DNA of 64,000 bases from Nannobrachium achirus (GCA_963921795.1 OY997654.1:1647867-1711866), one strand, 5' to 3'. Shown: positions 47,121 to 59,169, counted from the stretch's first letter. A program made the numbers and translations. Notes: generated from the letters alone by a model not told the origin.

Positions 47121-47706
47121 TAGGGGTGTAACGATATAGTAACTGCATCGAAATATCGCTTTTAACTAAAAAAATTGAAGTATATCGAAATGAAAACAGC
47201 TAAAATCGTATCGTTTGATTTGGTATCGTATCGAATCGGCAGTGCAAAGAATCGATTGTATCGATACTACCCACTTGTGCATTGTATTTAGCATTTTTAA
47301 AAAGAAAAATGAAAAGGGAGGGTTTAATTACTTTTCCTTTCCATATAGCTACACTGGTCTATCGATAAATGTATGTAATCTCTGGGTTCATGTCAAGGTG
47401 CAGGTTTGTCAATATACAATGTCCATGTATTTGGCAGATAATCACTGTTTAGTTATTTATATCCATAATAATACATGTTTCCCTTTATATCCATAATAAT
47501 ACATGTTTCCCTTAAAAACCTGCACTATCCACTCCTTTCACACAGATATAATGTCTTTGCTAAATAGTTACTATATCGATTTTAAATCATCGAATCGAAT
47601 CGTATCGTATCGCCACGAATGAACCAATATCGTCCATGTATCGTATCGTTAACCATGTATCGTGATATGTATCGAATCGCTATTAAATTGTATCGCTACC
47701 CCCCTA
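47121..47706. mobile_element. hAT MITE with TAGGGGTGTAACGATA end
   Basis: TAGGGGTGTAACGATATAG and TATCGCTACCCCCCTA are flanked by the perfect duplication CAACAGGG (47113-47120, 47707-47714). The target overlaps the first bases of a family A relic. Subterminal ATCGTATCG words repeat. Confidence 0.9.
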
Positions 47707-47709
47707 CAA

Positions 47710-47860
47710 CAGGGGTCTTCAACGTTTTCAGGCCAAGGACCCCTTAGCTGAGAGACAGATGAAGCAGGGACCCCCTCTACATGTTGTATGAAACTGTGAT
47801 GCAGATTTTCATCCATTTCATAGGTAGATTCATAGACTTGTTTGACAGCACTGTCATCAG
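47710..47860. mobile_element. hAT family A relic, 5' part only
   Basis: CAGGGGTCTTCAACGTTTTC and the next 140 bases match family A, which then fades before the module. Confidence 0.7.
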
Positions 47861-47998
47861 TCTATGTTGGATAGTTACTTTCCACCACTGGCTGTAACTA
47901 TACTTAATGGGCAGCGTTCTCAGGTGGGAAGCCTACTGGTTGGTTGAGAGGGCCTGTTCAGTAACTGGAGAAGTTAGCATGGATCTCTGTGCTGGATA

Positions 47999-48593
47999 CA
48001 GGGGTGTAATAACCAAATCCTGGGCCCTGGGTACAAGGATTCACTGCGGGGCCCCCCATGAATGTTCTTCATTGGGGGAGGGGTTTAACCCATTTAGACT
48101 GGGAATGCATTATTACGCATTATTTTGTGCTTTAGCTATTAAAATGAAAATAGGAGATTTACAAGCTCACAGCGCTGCACCGAGTGCCGCGCTGAGCTTC
48201 TAGATCTGCTATTTTTGCTATTCTTTGAATATTTCAAATCCTTCTAAGGTTTTTTGAAAAACCTATGTTTCTATATCAGTCTGCTCAAACTTTTTCATGT
48301 GAAGGACCCTCAAAATGATATGTATTTGGCCATGGACCCCCATCTCAAAATAATTTGTTCCAGGGCCCCCCCAGAAGCAAGAAATGTTTGCTTAAAAAAA
48401 TACATATATTCAGATTTGCACACATTTTCACAACTTTTCAAAAATAGCAGATCTACAAGCTCGCATAGCTCGGTGCCGTGCTTTGAGCTTGTATATTTGC
48501 TATTTTTCAATAGTTAAAGCACAAAATAATTAAGGCCCCTCCACATTGGGCCCTAGTAACTCAGTCCCACTCCCCCCCCTTGTGACGCCCCTG
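47999..48593 (-). mobile_element. hAT family L, copy 1, carrying a family C core
   Basis: CAGGGGTGTAATA and TTGTGACGCCCCTG are flanked by the perfect duplication GCTGGATA (47991-47998, 48594-48601). Inside, TTTAACCCATTTAGAC at 48086 is a family C terminus. Two modules lie at about 48150-48212 and 48442-48508. Confidence 0.9.
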
Positions 48594-48601
48594 GCTGGAT
48601 A

Positions 48602-48912
48602 GCATCTAACATCTAGCTGTCAGGTGAAAGGAAAAGAAGCGTCTGGCAACTCCATGTGTGTCGGAGGAGACATGTGGCTGTCTAGACCCTCCGCCGACCA
48701 ACAGTGGGGGTTGGCAGCGACAGGAACACACAGCAACACAAGCAGGTATAGGCAATCACTACTTTGACATCCGTTGTCACACCCTTATCTAAACTAAAGG
48801 ATAAAAATGCAAAAAAAGCCAGCAGCTTTATGTCCATTGTGGTCCTTTCATATGTAAGTGCAAATTATGTCGTGTTGCATGATGTGATGTATGTGTGTAT
48901 TTGCATTAAAAC
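48602..48912. other. Intronic sequence without recognised features
   Basis: No gene or intact repeat was seen. Confidence 0.4.
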
Positions 48913-49499
48913 CCATTTAGGCCTAGAATTATTGAATGCTTTAACCAGTGAAAAATAGCAGATATACAAGCCCACAGCGTGGCCCCAAGTGCCGCAATGT
49001 GAGCTTGTAGATCTGCTATTTTTGAAAAGTTGTGAAAATATGTGTAAATCTTTGAATATATGTATTTTTAAAGTGAATGTTTGTATCTCAAATTTTGCTT
49101 CTGGGTGGTCCCTGGAACTAGATATTTTGAGATGGGGGTCCGTAGCCAAATAGATATAATTTTGGGGGTCCTTCACATGAAAAGGTTTGAGCACCACTGA
49201 CATAGTAGTCAATCAAGCAGAGTCTAACTGAGCTCCAGTTAAGTGAAAAAAAAAAACTTTTCTTTGACGATGGCTGGCCAGATTGCTGACATAGAAACAT
49301 ATATTTTTTTTTTCAAAAAACTTTAGAAGGATTCAAAAGACACTTATAGAATCGGGTCAAAATTCAAATGTTCATGATTTTTCAAAAACAGCAGATCTAC
49401 AAGCTTGCAGCACGCACTCGGTGCCGTGCTGCGAGCTTGTACAGTATATCTGCTATTTTTCAATAGCTAAAGCAGTCAATAATTCTAGGCCTAAATGGG
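48913..49499. mobile_element. Family C, copy 7, with two ends of the same type
   Basis: The left end is CCCATTTAGGCCTAGAATT, and the right end is AATTCTAGGCCTAAATGGG, its inverse. Normal copies pair this end with an AACGGGTACAC-type end. Modules lie at 48956-49022 and 49387-49458. The flanks (TTAAAA, TAAG) do not match well. Confidence 0.82.
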
Positions 49500-50365
49500 T
49501 AAGTCCACCCAATGGTGCCTTGTGCATGTCAATCCAAGTGTCCATAACTGCAAGAAAATGTCCTTGTGGGCAAAGTGTGGGTGAGCCTTCCACACCAGGG
49601 GGTAGGGATTCGATACCTGAGGAATACAGGTGGTCTACCCAATTCAAGACTAGGAAAAAGTGGCAGAGTTTGGATGGTATTTGTTTGTTTGTGCAATGTT
49701 CTATCAGACCACGTACAATTGCCTACACATTCTGCCTTAGAAAATCGATCACCTTCGATCGGACCTTGTACTTTTAATTGTTCAGTTTACATTTGTATTT
49801 GTTCTTTGCCCCATGTTTTGCCTCTGCTGCTATCACCCACGATTTCAGAGCAGCAGTTGTGTGCAGCATTGCTTTCACCAGTCTTGAAACAGGTACCTCT
49901 ATAATAACATCTTTTCAGAGGATGCCTAGACCATTGGAATCATATCAATACTGCATTTCAAATATAACATTCACTTAAGTTCATGCTGTTGTCATTCAAA
50001 TTCGGCACCAACCAACAAAGTGTAGCTCGATAATTAATACATGATGATGGAAATCCTTCGATGTGATTTTAGTCAGACTGATATACAGAAACACCTCTGT
50101 GTGTGTGTGTGTGCGTGCGTGCGTGGTTTTCTTTGCAAGAACAAGCATCACTAACTCATCAATCACATAAACTGCTCCAACATCAAGCTGTTTAGTGCAA
50201 AGACTGATTGCTCACGGGCAACTCAACCTTCCCCAGAAACTATCGGTGCAGAGAATCTTTTTATTGTTGGATATGAGGGAATAACTGATAACATTGTTTA
50301 TACTTCTCTGTGTAACCTATATAGTCATTCATTCAAAGAAGTGTTTGTAAGAATTTGTTTTGATC
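49500..50365. other. Intronic sequence without recognised features
   Basis: No gene was seen. A short GT run lies at 50098-50122. Confidence 0.4.
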
Positions 50366-50866
50366 ATCAGAACGGGTACACATTATTGTGTACATCATTA
50401 TTTTAGGCTTTAACTATTGAAAAATAGCAGATATACAAGATCACAGCGCGGCAACGAGTGCCGCGCTGCGAGCTTGTAGATCTGCGATTTTTGAAAAATC
50501 GTGAAAATTTGAATTTTTACCCGATTCTATAAGTGTCTTTTGAATCCGTCTAAGGTTTTTTTTAAAAACCTATGTTTCTATGTCAGCAATCTGGCCAGCC
50601 ATCGTCATAGAAAAGGCCCATTTCACTCAACTGGATCTCAGTTAGTCTGTTCTTGAGAGACTACTATGTCAGTGGTTCTCAAACTTTTTCATGTGAAGGA
50701 CCCCCAAACTGATATTTATTTGGCCACGGACCCCCATTTCAAAATATCTAGTTCCAGGGACCCCCCAGAAGCAAAATTTTAGTTACAAACGTTCGCTTTG
50801 AAAATACATATATTCAAAGATTTGCACGCATTTTCACGACTTTTTCCAAAAATAGCAGATCTACAA
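50366..50866 (+). mobile_element. Family C, copy 8, truncated inside its second module
   Basis: ATCAGAACGGGTACACATTA opens it with the first terminal bases worn. The first module lies at 50422-50490. Sequence stops matching after AATAGCAGATCTACAA at 50866, part-way up the first arm of the second module. Confidence 0.85.
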
Positions 50867-51477
50867 ACGGTTGCTAACCACTTAAATCCGGTTTATCTGT
50901 CATTATGACAATGTCGCACAATCTCACAGATAGTATTTTTGAAACATTTTGGAAATTTCAAAGATTTCTTAAAATGTTCACCTATTTTGACATGCCCAAA
51001 ATTGGGATGCCAGGTTGAAAGTGGTTACAAAAAAAAATATTATTATTAATATTAAATAAGACATAAAAAGATATGGCCTGCATGCATGTGTGCTATGGTG
51101 GAAAAAGTTACGATGATTCCTGCTCAAGATAAATATGGACCAGAGCCTGTGGCAGGGCTGGTCAAGGTCATGTTTAGGCCAAGAGGCAAATTGGAGCACC
51201 AAGCCATGAGTGAATTAGCTTGTTTGTGGGAAGTGAACCTGGTGACTGACTCCAGGCAGGAACCTCCATAGAAAGATCCATATTTGGTCTTTGTAGTTGT
51301 TGAATGCCCTACTTCGTCATGTAAGAGTGTCACATAAAAGTAGAGAATATAGATCTACAAGCAATGTGTTTTGAGCTTGTAGATCTGCTATTTTTGTTTT
51401 AAAGTGAGTGGATACGTCTGTCTGTGCAGGGTTAAGTTGAACCAATGGAAAGTATCAACAAGAACTTGTGACTAAAT
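50867..51477. other. Intronic sequence with a solitary module
   Basis: The module at 51347-51397 (TAGATCTACAAGC, then GAGCTTGTAGATCTGCTATT) has no recognised element ends around it. No gene was seen. Confidence 0.5.
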
Positions 51478-52033
51478 CAGGGACATGCTGGGCCCCTGAT
51501 TCAGCCCGGGAAAAAGAGTTGTAGAGGCCCTCACTGCGCACTATAGAGTGAGACCTCTCTCAATAGCGCTGCTGCTACTCAAAGATTTCCCATTTCAGAT
51601 CATGACAAGTGACAAGCCAGTGGGCTAATTACATGAGTTATATTTTGTCGTTGTCGAGTGGAAACCTTGCATGTACAAAACCGTTTGTTTTGTGTTAATT
51701 ATTAAAAAAAAATATTTAAAATAGTGAAAAGATCCGATCTACAAGCACACAACGCCTCGCACCGCGAGGCGTTGTGTGCTTGTAGATCTGCTGTTTTCAC
51801 TACTTTTGTGCGACGACGTGTATGATGAAGCAGGGCTTTGCTTTGCGAAAAAATGTATACATTTGAAACTTGGAGATACAAGGTTTCTGCCCGACAGTAA
51901 CGATTTACTTTGTTGGCCGACCCAGCCCCCAAAATGGAATGAAGGCCGACATTTTATTTTTAATTGGACCGGCCGGGAATGAACCGGCCGTTCGGGAGTT
52001 GTCCCGCTTTTCCCAATGGCCAGCACGTCCCTG
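51478..52033. mobile_element. hAT family M, copy 2, carrying a family D element
   Basis: CAGGGACATGCTGGGCCCC and GGCCAGCACGTCCCTG form the ends. The flanks do not match (GACTAAAT, ATTGGATC). Family D is at the same internal place as in copy 1 (about 51648-51903), with a full module at 51723-51798. Confidence 0.85.
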
Positions 52034-52082
52034 ATTGGATCCATTGGAACAGGTTCTTTTCCCCATTTTCTGAAAAGTACGT

Positions 52083-52122
52083 CGTTCTTTGGACATACAA
52101 GGTCTCCACCCGACAATGACAA
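52083..52122. mobile_element. Right end of a family D element
   Basis: GGACATACAAGGTCTCCACC and CGACAATGAC match the D terminus. The rest of the element is absent, so family M copy 2 may have replaced or landed in it. Confidence 0.6.
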
Positions 52123-52212
52123 AATAGCCTGCGAAAGTGGAATAGCTGGAATTGTACTCAATGACTGCTCAAGCCAGATTTACTTTGCATGTTTTAGCCC
52201 ATTTATGCAAGG

Positions 52213-52734
52213 TTGTGTTAATTTTTTCAGCAAATTTTGATTTAGTCTTAGTCTTAGTCTTTTGAATAACACACCATTTAGTCTTAGTCCTGTCTTAGTC
52301 TTCTGAAATTGTTTTTGTCTAGTCTAGTCTTAGTCGACTAAATATCAAAACATTTTAGTCTTAGTCTTTTGGGATTAGTCTTAGACTTTTAGTCTTCGTC
52401 TTTTAGGATAGGTTTTTTAGCCTAATATAACCACATAATTATGAACAAGTCATTGTCTTCTACTGCCTGTTACTTGTTCAAAATAAACCATACATAAAAG
52501 ATGTATTTGGCTTTAATTTCATTGCAGTTACATGCCAGTGTTATTTGTAGCCACTAGTCTTAGACTTAGATTTAGTCTTAGTCTTAGTCTTTTGAATAAC
52601 ACAAATAATAGTCTTAGTCTTAGTCTTAGTCTTTTGAAACTGTTTTAGTCTAGTCTAGTCTTATCGACAAAATATCAAAATCTTGTAGTCTTTTAGTCTT
52701 TTAGTCTTAGTCTTAGTCGACAAAATTAACACTG
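52213..52734. mobile_element. hAT family I, copy 2
   Basis: TTGTGTTAATTTT (worn CAGTGTTAATTTT) and AAATTAACACTG are flanked by ATGCAAGG and ATGCGAGG (7 of 8). It is rich in CTTAGTCTTAGTC. It has no palindromic module, unlike copy 1. Confidence 0.85.
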
Positions 52735-53589
52735 ATGCGAGGTTGCCTGGAAACAAACTAAAAATATGCCAAAAAAAAAGATGACATCTGTGTTCAGTGT
52801 ATGAATTCCATCAAAGGGCTCTCCTATATGAGCAATTACTCGGCCCAATCGCACGCAAGAGCTTTTTTTTTTTCTTTTTTTCAGTGGGCTCCTTGAGTGC
52901 TGTCACTGGTTATTACAGTGTGCGCTGTTTAGCAAAAGTGCATTTGCAGTTTGAAGCGCATCCCAAGATATTTAGTGGCATCTAATTGCATTACCTGGAG
53001 GAGACTGATGGCGCCAGTTAAAATGGTTGGCCCCGGTTCAGGCTGTGTTGAAGACAAGTGCTTCTTTTACAGCTTATACATCATGTTGGTAGTTTGGACC
53101 TTTTTGTTGACTAAGTGATTTCCTGACAGCTTCTTAGCCTCCACGCCCCTCCCCCCGTTCGCTCTCCAACCAATCGTCATCCATCCTCGCTCCCTAACCA
53201 AGCATGTTATCGTTAATCTGCCTCAGTGTTGTGAAATTAAAACGACACCGGAATGATAATGGCGGCTAATAGACACGTTTTGATTGCACAAAACAAATTC
53301 CTTGTAATTAACTTGGCTCTGATTTGATTTAATCTATTGTGTTTGCACTTCACTTCGTCGCCGTCATGCCCGTTAAACACGACAGAGTCGAAAGAATTCT
53401 AACCATGCCGCGGTTACACATCTCCATTCAGAAACATTGCCATTCAGAAGATTGACTTCCATTATTCTAAATGGAGGTGTCACCTAAACCTAACCTTAGT
53501 AGGGGTATTTCTTGAATGGGGATGTTTCTAAGTGGGGGTGTTTCTGAATGGAGGTCTGCCCCCCATGCGGCCACACTGCCACACTGTAA
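52735..53589. other. Intronic sequence without recognised features
   Basis: No gene or intact repeat was seen. The part at 53140-53400 is repeat-free, complex sequence. Confidence 0.4.
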
Positions 53590-53835
53590 AAACTCTCATA
53601 CATGTCCCGTGCATGCTTGACCAATTGAGGATTGGTCAAGCTTCACATGCCAATTTGGCCCTCCAGACGAAATCATTCATTCATTCAGAATTCATAAAAA
53701 TATAGAACTAAAGCACATAGAAAGTATAGATCTAGAACACAGAATGTATAGATCTAGAACACATATTTCATAGCTCTAGAACACATAGAATAAAAATTCA
53801 CCGCTTCACTTCGAACCGAGGTTTGATTATTTTTT
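53590..53835 (+). mobile_element. Helentron-like element, 5'-incomplete, in tandem with the next
   Basis: It matches 44680-44903 closely (GAGGATTGGTCAAGCTTCAC, TTCACCGCTTCACTTCGAAC) but lacks the AAGCGGTGAA start. Its T-run end leads straight into the next element. Confidence 0.6.
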
Positions 53836-53838
53836 TTG

Positions 53839-54150
53839 AGCGGTGGTAGACCGTTCCTATACGTGGCTGTGCGTGTGTCTGTAGCCTTTTTCCACAGCGT
53901 TTTGCCATAGTAAATGTGTGTACGTAGCATCATGTTTGTCTAGTGATGTCATATGTCGTATGTCTGTAGACTTTTTCCTCAGCGTTCTGCTGAGGAAAAA
54001 CGTGTGTGTGTAGCATAGCCTGTACATCTTAGAGTCTAAGATGTACAGGCTATGCTACACAGTCTAAGACTTAGACTCAAATCCTAGTCTGAAGAAGTTA
54101 TGCAAGCACGACCACCGCTCACTTCACATTGGGTGCGATTTCTTATATTC
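53839..54150 (+). mobile_element. Helentron-like element abutting the previous one
   Basis: GAGCGGTGGT follows a T-run and ACCACCGCTC lies near the right end. CTATACGTGGCTGTGCGTGT matches 39989 onward. A strong inner palindrome (ACATCTTAGA/TCTAAGATGT) lies at about 54022-54055. Confidence 0.6.
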
Positions 54151-54508
54151 TAAGAATTTAAAAACTTAAATGTCACTGTTTGCCTATACCATTCCGCAGC
54201 TCTTGAATAAATGCCGATCCCAGTCTTCAGCTCTCTTGCGTGATACATTATGGTATTAACATAGTCTGCATAAGCTTCACTGACCTCCATGTGCACTTTA
54301 ATGAATGCAGACAAAAGCTCTACTTTCAAAGGAAAGAAAGGCAGTCCGTTCGTCTTCCGGCACTGCATCAATTTCCAAAGGCTGCGGGTTAAATCTCTGC
54401 GATTGGGAAGACGAAAACGAGAGCTGTGCCAAATGACCCCATCTCAGTCTCAGGATGTCTCTGTAGCACCTTCGGTCATCCACTCCTGGATTGGGTGAGG
54501 ACTGGAGG
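54151..54508. other. Intronic sequence without recognised features
   Basis: Overlapping open frames of about 70 codons have no recognisable product. Confidence 0.4.
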
Positions 54509-55002
54509 TAGGGATGGGGCGATACGCGATATTATCGTTTATCGTGATACAAAGCACTCGCGATAATCGTATCGTGGAGATTTAATTCATTGTGATATCG
54601 TCCTCCGTCATGCACTGGGATCAATTGACCTTTTATTTGCAGAGCTGCATATCCGGTACCATTTAAACCCTCTATTATTGGTAAAAGGTACTTATAATAT
54701 ACGTACTTGATACAGTTTTTTCACTCTCTAACAAATGTCTTTGCCAAAAAAATGCCGATCTACAAGCTCGTACTTGATACATTTTTTTTCATTCTCTAAC
54801 AAATCTCTTAGCCAAAATATTGCCGATCTACAAGCTCACAACGTGTCGCAATGCGACGCTTTGTGAGCTTGTAGATCTGCAATTTTTTGGCAAATGCTCC
54901 GCCCCAGGATAATGGATTTTGATTATCGCGATAATATCGTAAATCACGATTTCTTTTGTCACAATAATCGTGATATGACATTTTCACATCGTCCCATCCC
55001 TA
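54509..55002. mobile_element. hAT family E, copy 3, with an internal duplication
   Basis: TAGGGATGGGGCGATACGCG and CATCGTCCCATCCCTA are flanked by the perfect duplication ACTGGAGG (54501-54508, 55003-55010). The stretch from GTACTTGATACA to GATCTACAAGCTC occurs twice (about 54703-54769 and 54770-54838), and the jump falls inside the module. Confidence 0.92.
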
Positions 55003-55010
55003 ACTGGAGG

Positions 55011-55347
55011 GCGCTTTTAGCCCCGCAGTCCCCGTAGTCCAATTGGACTCTCTGGGGAATAAACGTGGCAGCTTTATCGAGGAGGCGAGAGTGGCAGCCG
55101 CGAAAGACGAGATCTCACCTTTGAGACTACTTTCATTTTCCTCGCACGCAAATACTTGCTCGGAATAACCTCGTTGTTTAATTGGTTATCATTCTTTCTG
55201 TTAATGCTTTTATCCCGGAGTTTTCTCTGATGGATTCTTCAGGTGCAATCATGGCGGCCCCCACTCCTCCTTACACAGTAAAATCATGTGTAGACCCTTT
55301 TGGAGTTACTATGGATTTTACTGGGCAGCTGGCCCACCTCCCCCATG
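55011..55347. other. Intronic sequence without recognised features
   Basis: A 97-codon open frame at 55182-55475 runs into the next element and is not a recognisable gene. Confidence 0.4.
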
Positions 55348-55874
55348 CAGTGGCGTCAGTTCAGAAAAAGCCTAAGGTATGGCAACATGACTGGTGTCTT
55401 GCACACGCGCCTTCGCGCGCGTGTGCAAGACACCAGTCATGTTGCCATACCTTAGCAACAGGCATGATACATTAAGTACATTTAATTTTTTTCCCACGTT
55501 TCTACGGTTTCTTGGGCTGGATATGGCAGCCTGGAACGGTTAAGTGCAGCTAAACTTGGCATGTTAGTAAACGTGCCACAATTAACAATAATGCATTGCA
55601 CCTGCGCAGCTGACCTGCGGAACCTGGGAATATACCATTTTGTCAAGATGGGGAGAATACAAGTGTGGAGAATATAATTATAATACCTTGTTAAAGTGAC
55701 AATTTTGCAAAACTTTGCATTTGTAGTTATTTTACTGTAATCAAACAACATAATAACCAGCACAGATGGACAAAGAGACATTCATGGATTCATATTTAAA
55801 AGTAACTTTTATTTCCCCCCTGGACCCAGGGTATGGCAGCTGCATACCCCTGCCATACCCAATTGACGCCCCTG
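55348..55874. mobile_element. hAT family G, copy 4
   Basis: CAGTGGCGTCAGTTCAG and TTGACGCCCCTG are flanked by the perfect duplication CCCCCATG (55340-55347, 55875-55882). The palindrome at 55374-55453 has arms of about 37 bases with tip CGCGCCTTCGCGCG. Confidence 0.92.
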
Positions 55875-55990
55875 CCCCCATGCACCACCCTCCTTTCTCT
55901 CACCTCTGTGTACCCCCACTCACTCCCCCCTCCTCCCCCTCCTCTCGCAAGTGTCTTTCTCCTCCCCCACCCCCCTCTCCTCTCTACTAT

Positions 55991-56598
55991 CAGGGGCGTC
56001 ACACTGGGGGGGGGGGGGGGGGGGGGAGTGAGACTGAGTTACTAGGGCCCAAGGTTGGAGGGGCCTTAATCGTTTTATACTTTAGCTATTGAAAAATACC
56101 AGATATACAAGCTCACAGCGCGGCACCGAGTGCCGCGCTGCGAGCTTGTAGATCTGCTATTTTTGAAAAGATGTGAAAATGTGTGCAAATACTTGAATAT
56201 AATTATGTATTTTCTATTTTTTAAGCGAAAAACTAAACTAAACTTCTGGGGGGTCCCTGAAACTAAATGTTTTGAGATGGGGGTCCGTGGCCAAATACAT
56301 ATCATTTTGGGGGTCCTTCACATGAAAATGTTTGAGCACCACTGACATAGAAACATAGGTTAAAACAAAAAAAACAACAACCTTAGAACGATTTAGAAGA
56401 CACTTATAGAATCAAAAATATTCAAAGACCTGCACACATTTTCAAGATTTTTCAAAAATAGCAGCTGTGAGCTTGTATATCTGCTATTTGTCAATGGTTA
56501 AAGCACAAAATAATGCATCATAGTGCATTCCCATTCACGGGGGGCCCCCACAGTGAATCCTTGTACCCAGGGCCCCAGAATTTGGTGTGACACCCCTG
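55991..56598 (+). mobile_element. hAT family L, copy 2, carrying a family C core
   Basis: CAGGGGCGTCACACT and GTGTGACACCCCTG are flanked by the perfect duplication TCTACTAT (55983-55990, 56599-56606). It contains a run of over 20 G (56006-56027), one complete family C-type module (56095-56160) and a second reduced to its right arm (56455-56490). Confidence 0.92.
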
Positions 56599-56606
56599 TC
56601 TACTAT

Positions 56607-56939
56607 ACCCTTCTCACTCGCTCCTTTGTCCTCCAACCCTCCCTCCATTTCTCTGCCTCACTTCCTACAGTGTGAAGTGAAATGCCCATAGACATTTATA
56701 GTCACATTAATATGAGCAAAAGGATGCGGGGTAATAAATCGCTTTTCTTTCTTCTTCCCGCGTGCTAAAAGAAACGGTGATAAAAATAAGTAGTACCACG
56801 CGTACATTGTTGTGCACTTTAGCGGGCTTGAAGTGGAAGAAAGCTGTGTTTGAAGTTTTGAATTGGTCTTTGGGGAGCCTCACCTATTGGGAATGTTAAC
56901 CTTTAACCATCCCAGCTATATAAAGCAAAGAGAGTTCCA
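56607..56939. other. Intronic sequence without recognised features
   Basis: No gene or repeat was seen. Confidence 0.4.
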
Positions 56940-56943
56940 TTAA

Positions 56944-57536
56944 CCCGTTTAGGCCGAGAATTATTGAATGCTTTAGCCAGTGGAAAAATAGCAGATATAC
57001 AAGCTCACAGCGCGGCACCGAGTGCCGCGCTGCGAGCTTGTAGATCTGCTATTTTTGAAAAAAGTCGTGAAAATGTGTGCAAATCTTTGAATATATGTTT
57101 TTTTAAAGTGAACGTTTGTAACTCAAATTTTGCTTCTGGGTGGTCCCTGGAACTAGATATTTTGAGATACGGGTCCGTGGCCAAAATACATATCATTTTG
57201 GGGGTCCTTCACATGAAAAGGTTTGTGAACCACTGACATAGTCTCTCAAGAACAGACTAACTGAGCTCCATTTAAGTGAAAAGGACCTTTTCTTTGACGA
57301 TGGCTGGCCAGATTGCTGACATAGAAACATACGTTTTTCAAAAAACCTTAGAAAGGATTCAAAAGACACTTATAGAATCGGGTCAAAATTCGAATTTTCA
57401 CGATTCAAAAATAGCAGATCTACAAGCTCGCAGCGCGGCACTCGGTGCCGCGCTGTGAGCTTGTATATCTGCTATTTTTCAATAGTTAAAGCATAAAATA
57501 ATGATAAAACAATAATATGTACCCGTTCTGGATGGG
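56944..57536 (-). mobile_element. Family C (piggyBac-like), copy 9
   Basis: TTAA lies at 56940-56943 and 57537-57540. Modules lie at 56986-57056 and 57410-57480, both nearly complete. Confidence 0.92.
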
Positions 57537-57540
57537 TTAA

Positions 57541-58018
57541 AATACATAATGCATGCAGTGCTGCAATTGAGTGCCATTGATCAGCACTAGAATAAATTGA
57601 GTTGAAATCCTATTAGCATAACCAGTATAACACATAAGTGAAATGAATAACACCTGGAAAATGGAGTCCCCATCCGCAGTGGTGTTGTAATGGTTGGGCC
57701 GACTCAAAGCCATTTAGGAATAACCATAATGAAAGATAATTCCATTTTTAGTTTTTTTGAGTTGCTCTCTGTGAACTCTTTCTGTTTGTTTGTTTGTTTG
57801 TTTGTTTGTTTTTACATACATATCTGTGTGTGGGTTTTAAATGTATTCATAAAAGGCTCCACTGGTATGCAGAGCACTTTGTAGTCTATAGACGATGCCA
57901 CATGCATCATGAACTGTTTAGTAATTCAACACATTACTGTATGTTATAGTATGTTTTACCCTGGCGACCCTAGGCATGTCATAAAGAACATTTCTCAAAA
58001 ACTAAAAAACACGATATT
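57541..58018. other. Intronic sequence with a GTTT repeat
   Basis: (TTTG)n lies at about 57783-57812. No gene was seen. Confidence 0.5.
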
Positions 58019-58077
58019 CTATTCTATTCTATTCTATTCTATTCTATTCTATTCTATTCTATTCTATTCTATTCTAC
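58019..58077. repeat. (TATTC)n pentanucleotide microsatellite
   Basis: About eleven uninterrupted units. Confidence 0.97.
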
Positions 58078-58132
58078 TTTGACTCCATATACATTTAGAT
58101 ACTGTTTGCCTGTAACTGACTTCCAATTAGTG

Positions 58133-58384
58133 CAGTGGTTCTCAACCTGTGGGTCGGGACCCCCAGGGGGGTCCCCATATTATTTTGGGGGGGGTCCCCA
58201 GATGATTAACTTAATGTGCAACATTGTTTTCTCTCTCAACAGTAAACAAACCAACACAAAGTTTAAGTGTATAGAGGGTATCTGCACATTTCTAAAGTGA
58301 CAATTTAAGGACTTTTTAATACCTCTAAAATGACAAATTAAACATGGGCCAAATTGTCAAATATTAGAGGCAGAAATTGTGAAA
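58133..58384 (+). mobile_element. hAT family B, copy 2, cut at the module position
   Basis: CAGTGGTTCTCAACCTGTGG through GAGGCAGAAATTGTGAAA matches copy 1. Matching stops exactly where copy 1 enters its palindromic module. Confidence 0.85.
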
Positions 58385-58447
58385 CCATAAACACAACATC
58401 CAGTCAACCCAAGATAAAATCCCATGTTGTTGGCTCTCTATTAAGCT

Positions 58448-59161
58448 AGTCCCCCCAGGAATCCGCGGAGAAAAAGTCTTGATTCCGCGGAGAACAATCC
58501 TGATTCTGCGGAATTCTGCGGAGAACAATTCTTGATTCCGCGAACATTAAAAAACAACCTAAAATGACCAGTTATCTAATAATCAAGTTCATGAAATAGC
58601 TATATTAATTGTAATTAGTGGTTAGAATAATCGAATATTCAAATAATCATTTTTGAGAATAAAAATCTAATATTAAATCTATTCTTTTTTAATTGCTATT
58701 GTTTTTAATAAATACTTTCTGTTGCAAAGACTATATTGTCATCCAAACCATGCCCATAGTAACCACATTTTAGAGGATAGCCTACCTACTACCTAGTATG
58801 GGTGTAATATTTATTTATTCTCTTCTGCATTAGCATTGTTATTGCCAGGACCATAGAGGCATAGAGAGGAACTATAGTTCAGGACACCGTTTCTGTCAGT
58901 AATGTGGGACCATCCAGCATCAGTGCTAGCAGGAGGGAAGCTAAGCTATTCCCTCAGGCTTTGTATGTGGTGGCCACTGATCAGACCATGCACACATCGT
59001 TTTATAATAGTAGTAATAACTACTCCCGCCACTCTGCTGCCACTCGCGACTGTTATTCCGCGGACGCCAGAAAAGTCCGCGAATGGCCGAGACATCCGCG
59101 GGTGGTCGCGAATTCTGCGATAAATTCCGTGATCGCGGAATCGGGGATTCCTGGGGGGACT
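58448..59161. mobile_element. hAT-like element N with AGTCCCCCCAGGAATCC ends
   Basis: The inverse GGATTCCTGGGGGGACT closes it. The flanks ATTAAGCT and ATTAAGGG share 6 of 8. TCCGCGGA-type dyads fill both subterminal parts. No module is present. Confidence 0.78.
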
Positions 59162-59169
59162 ATTAAGGG

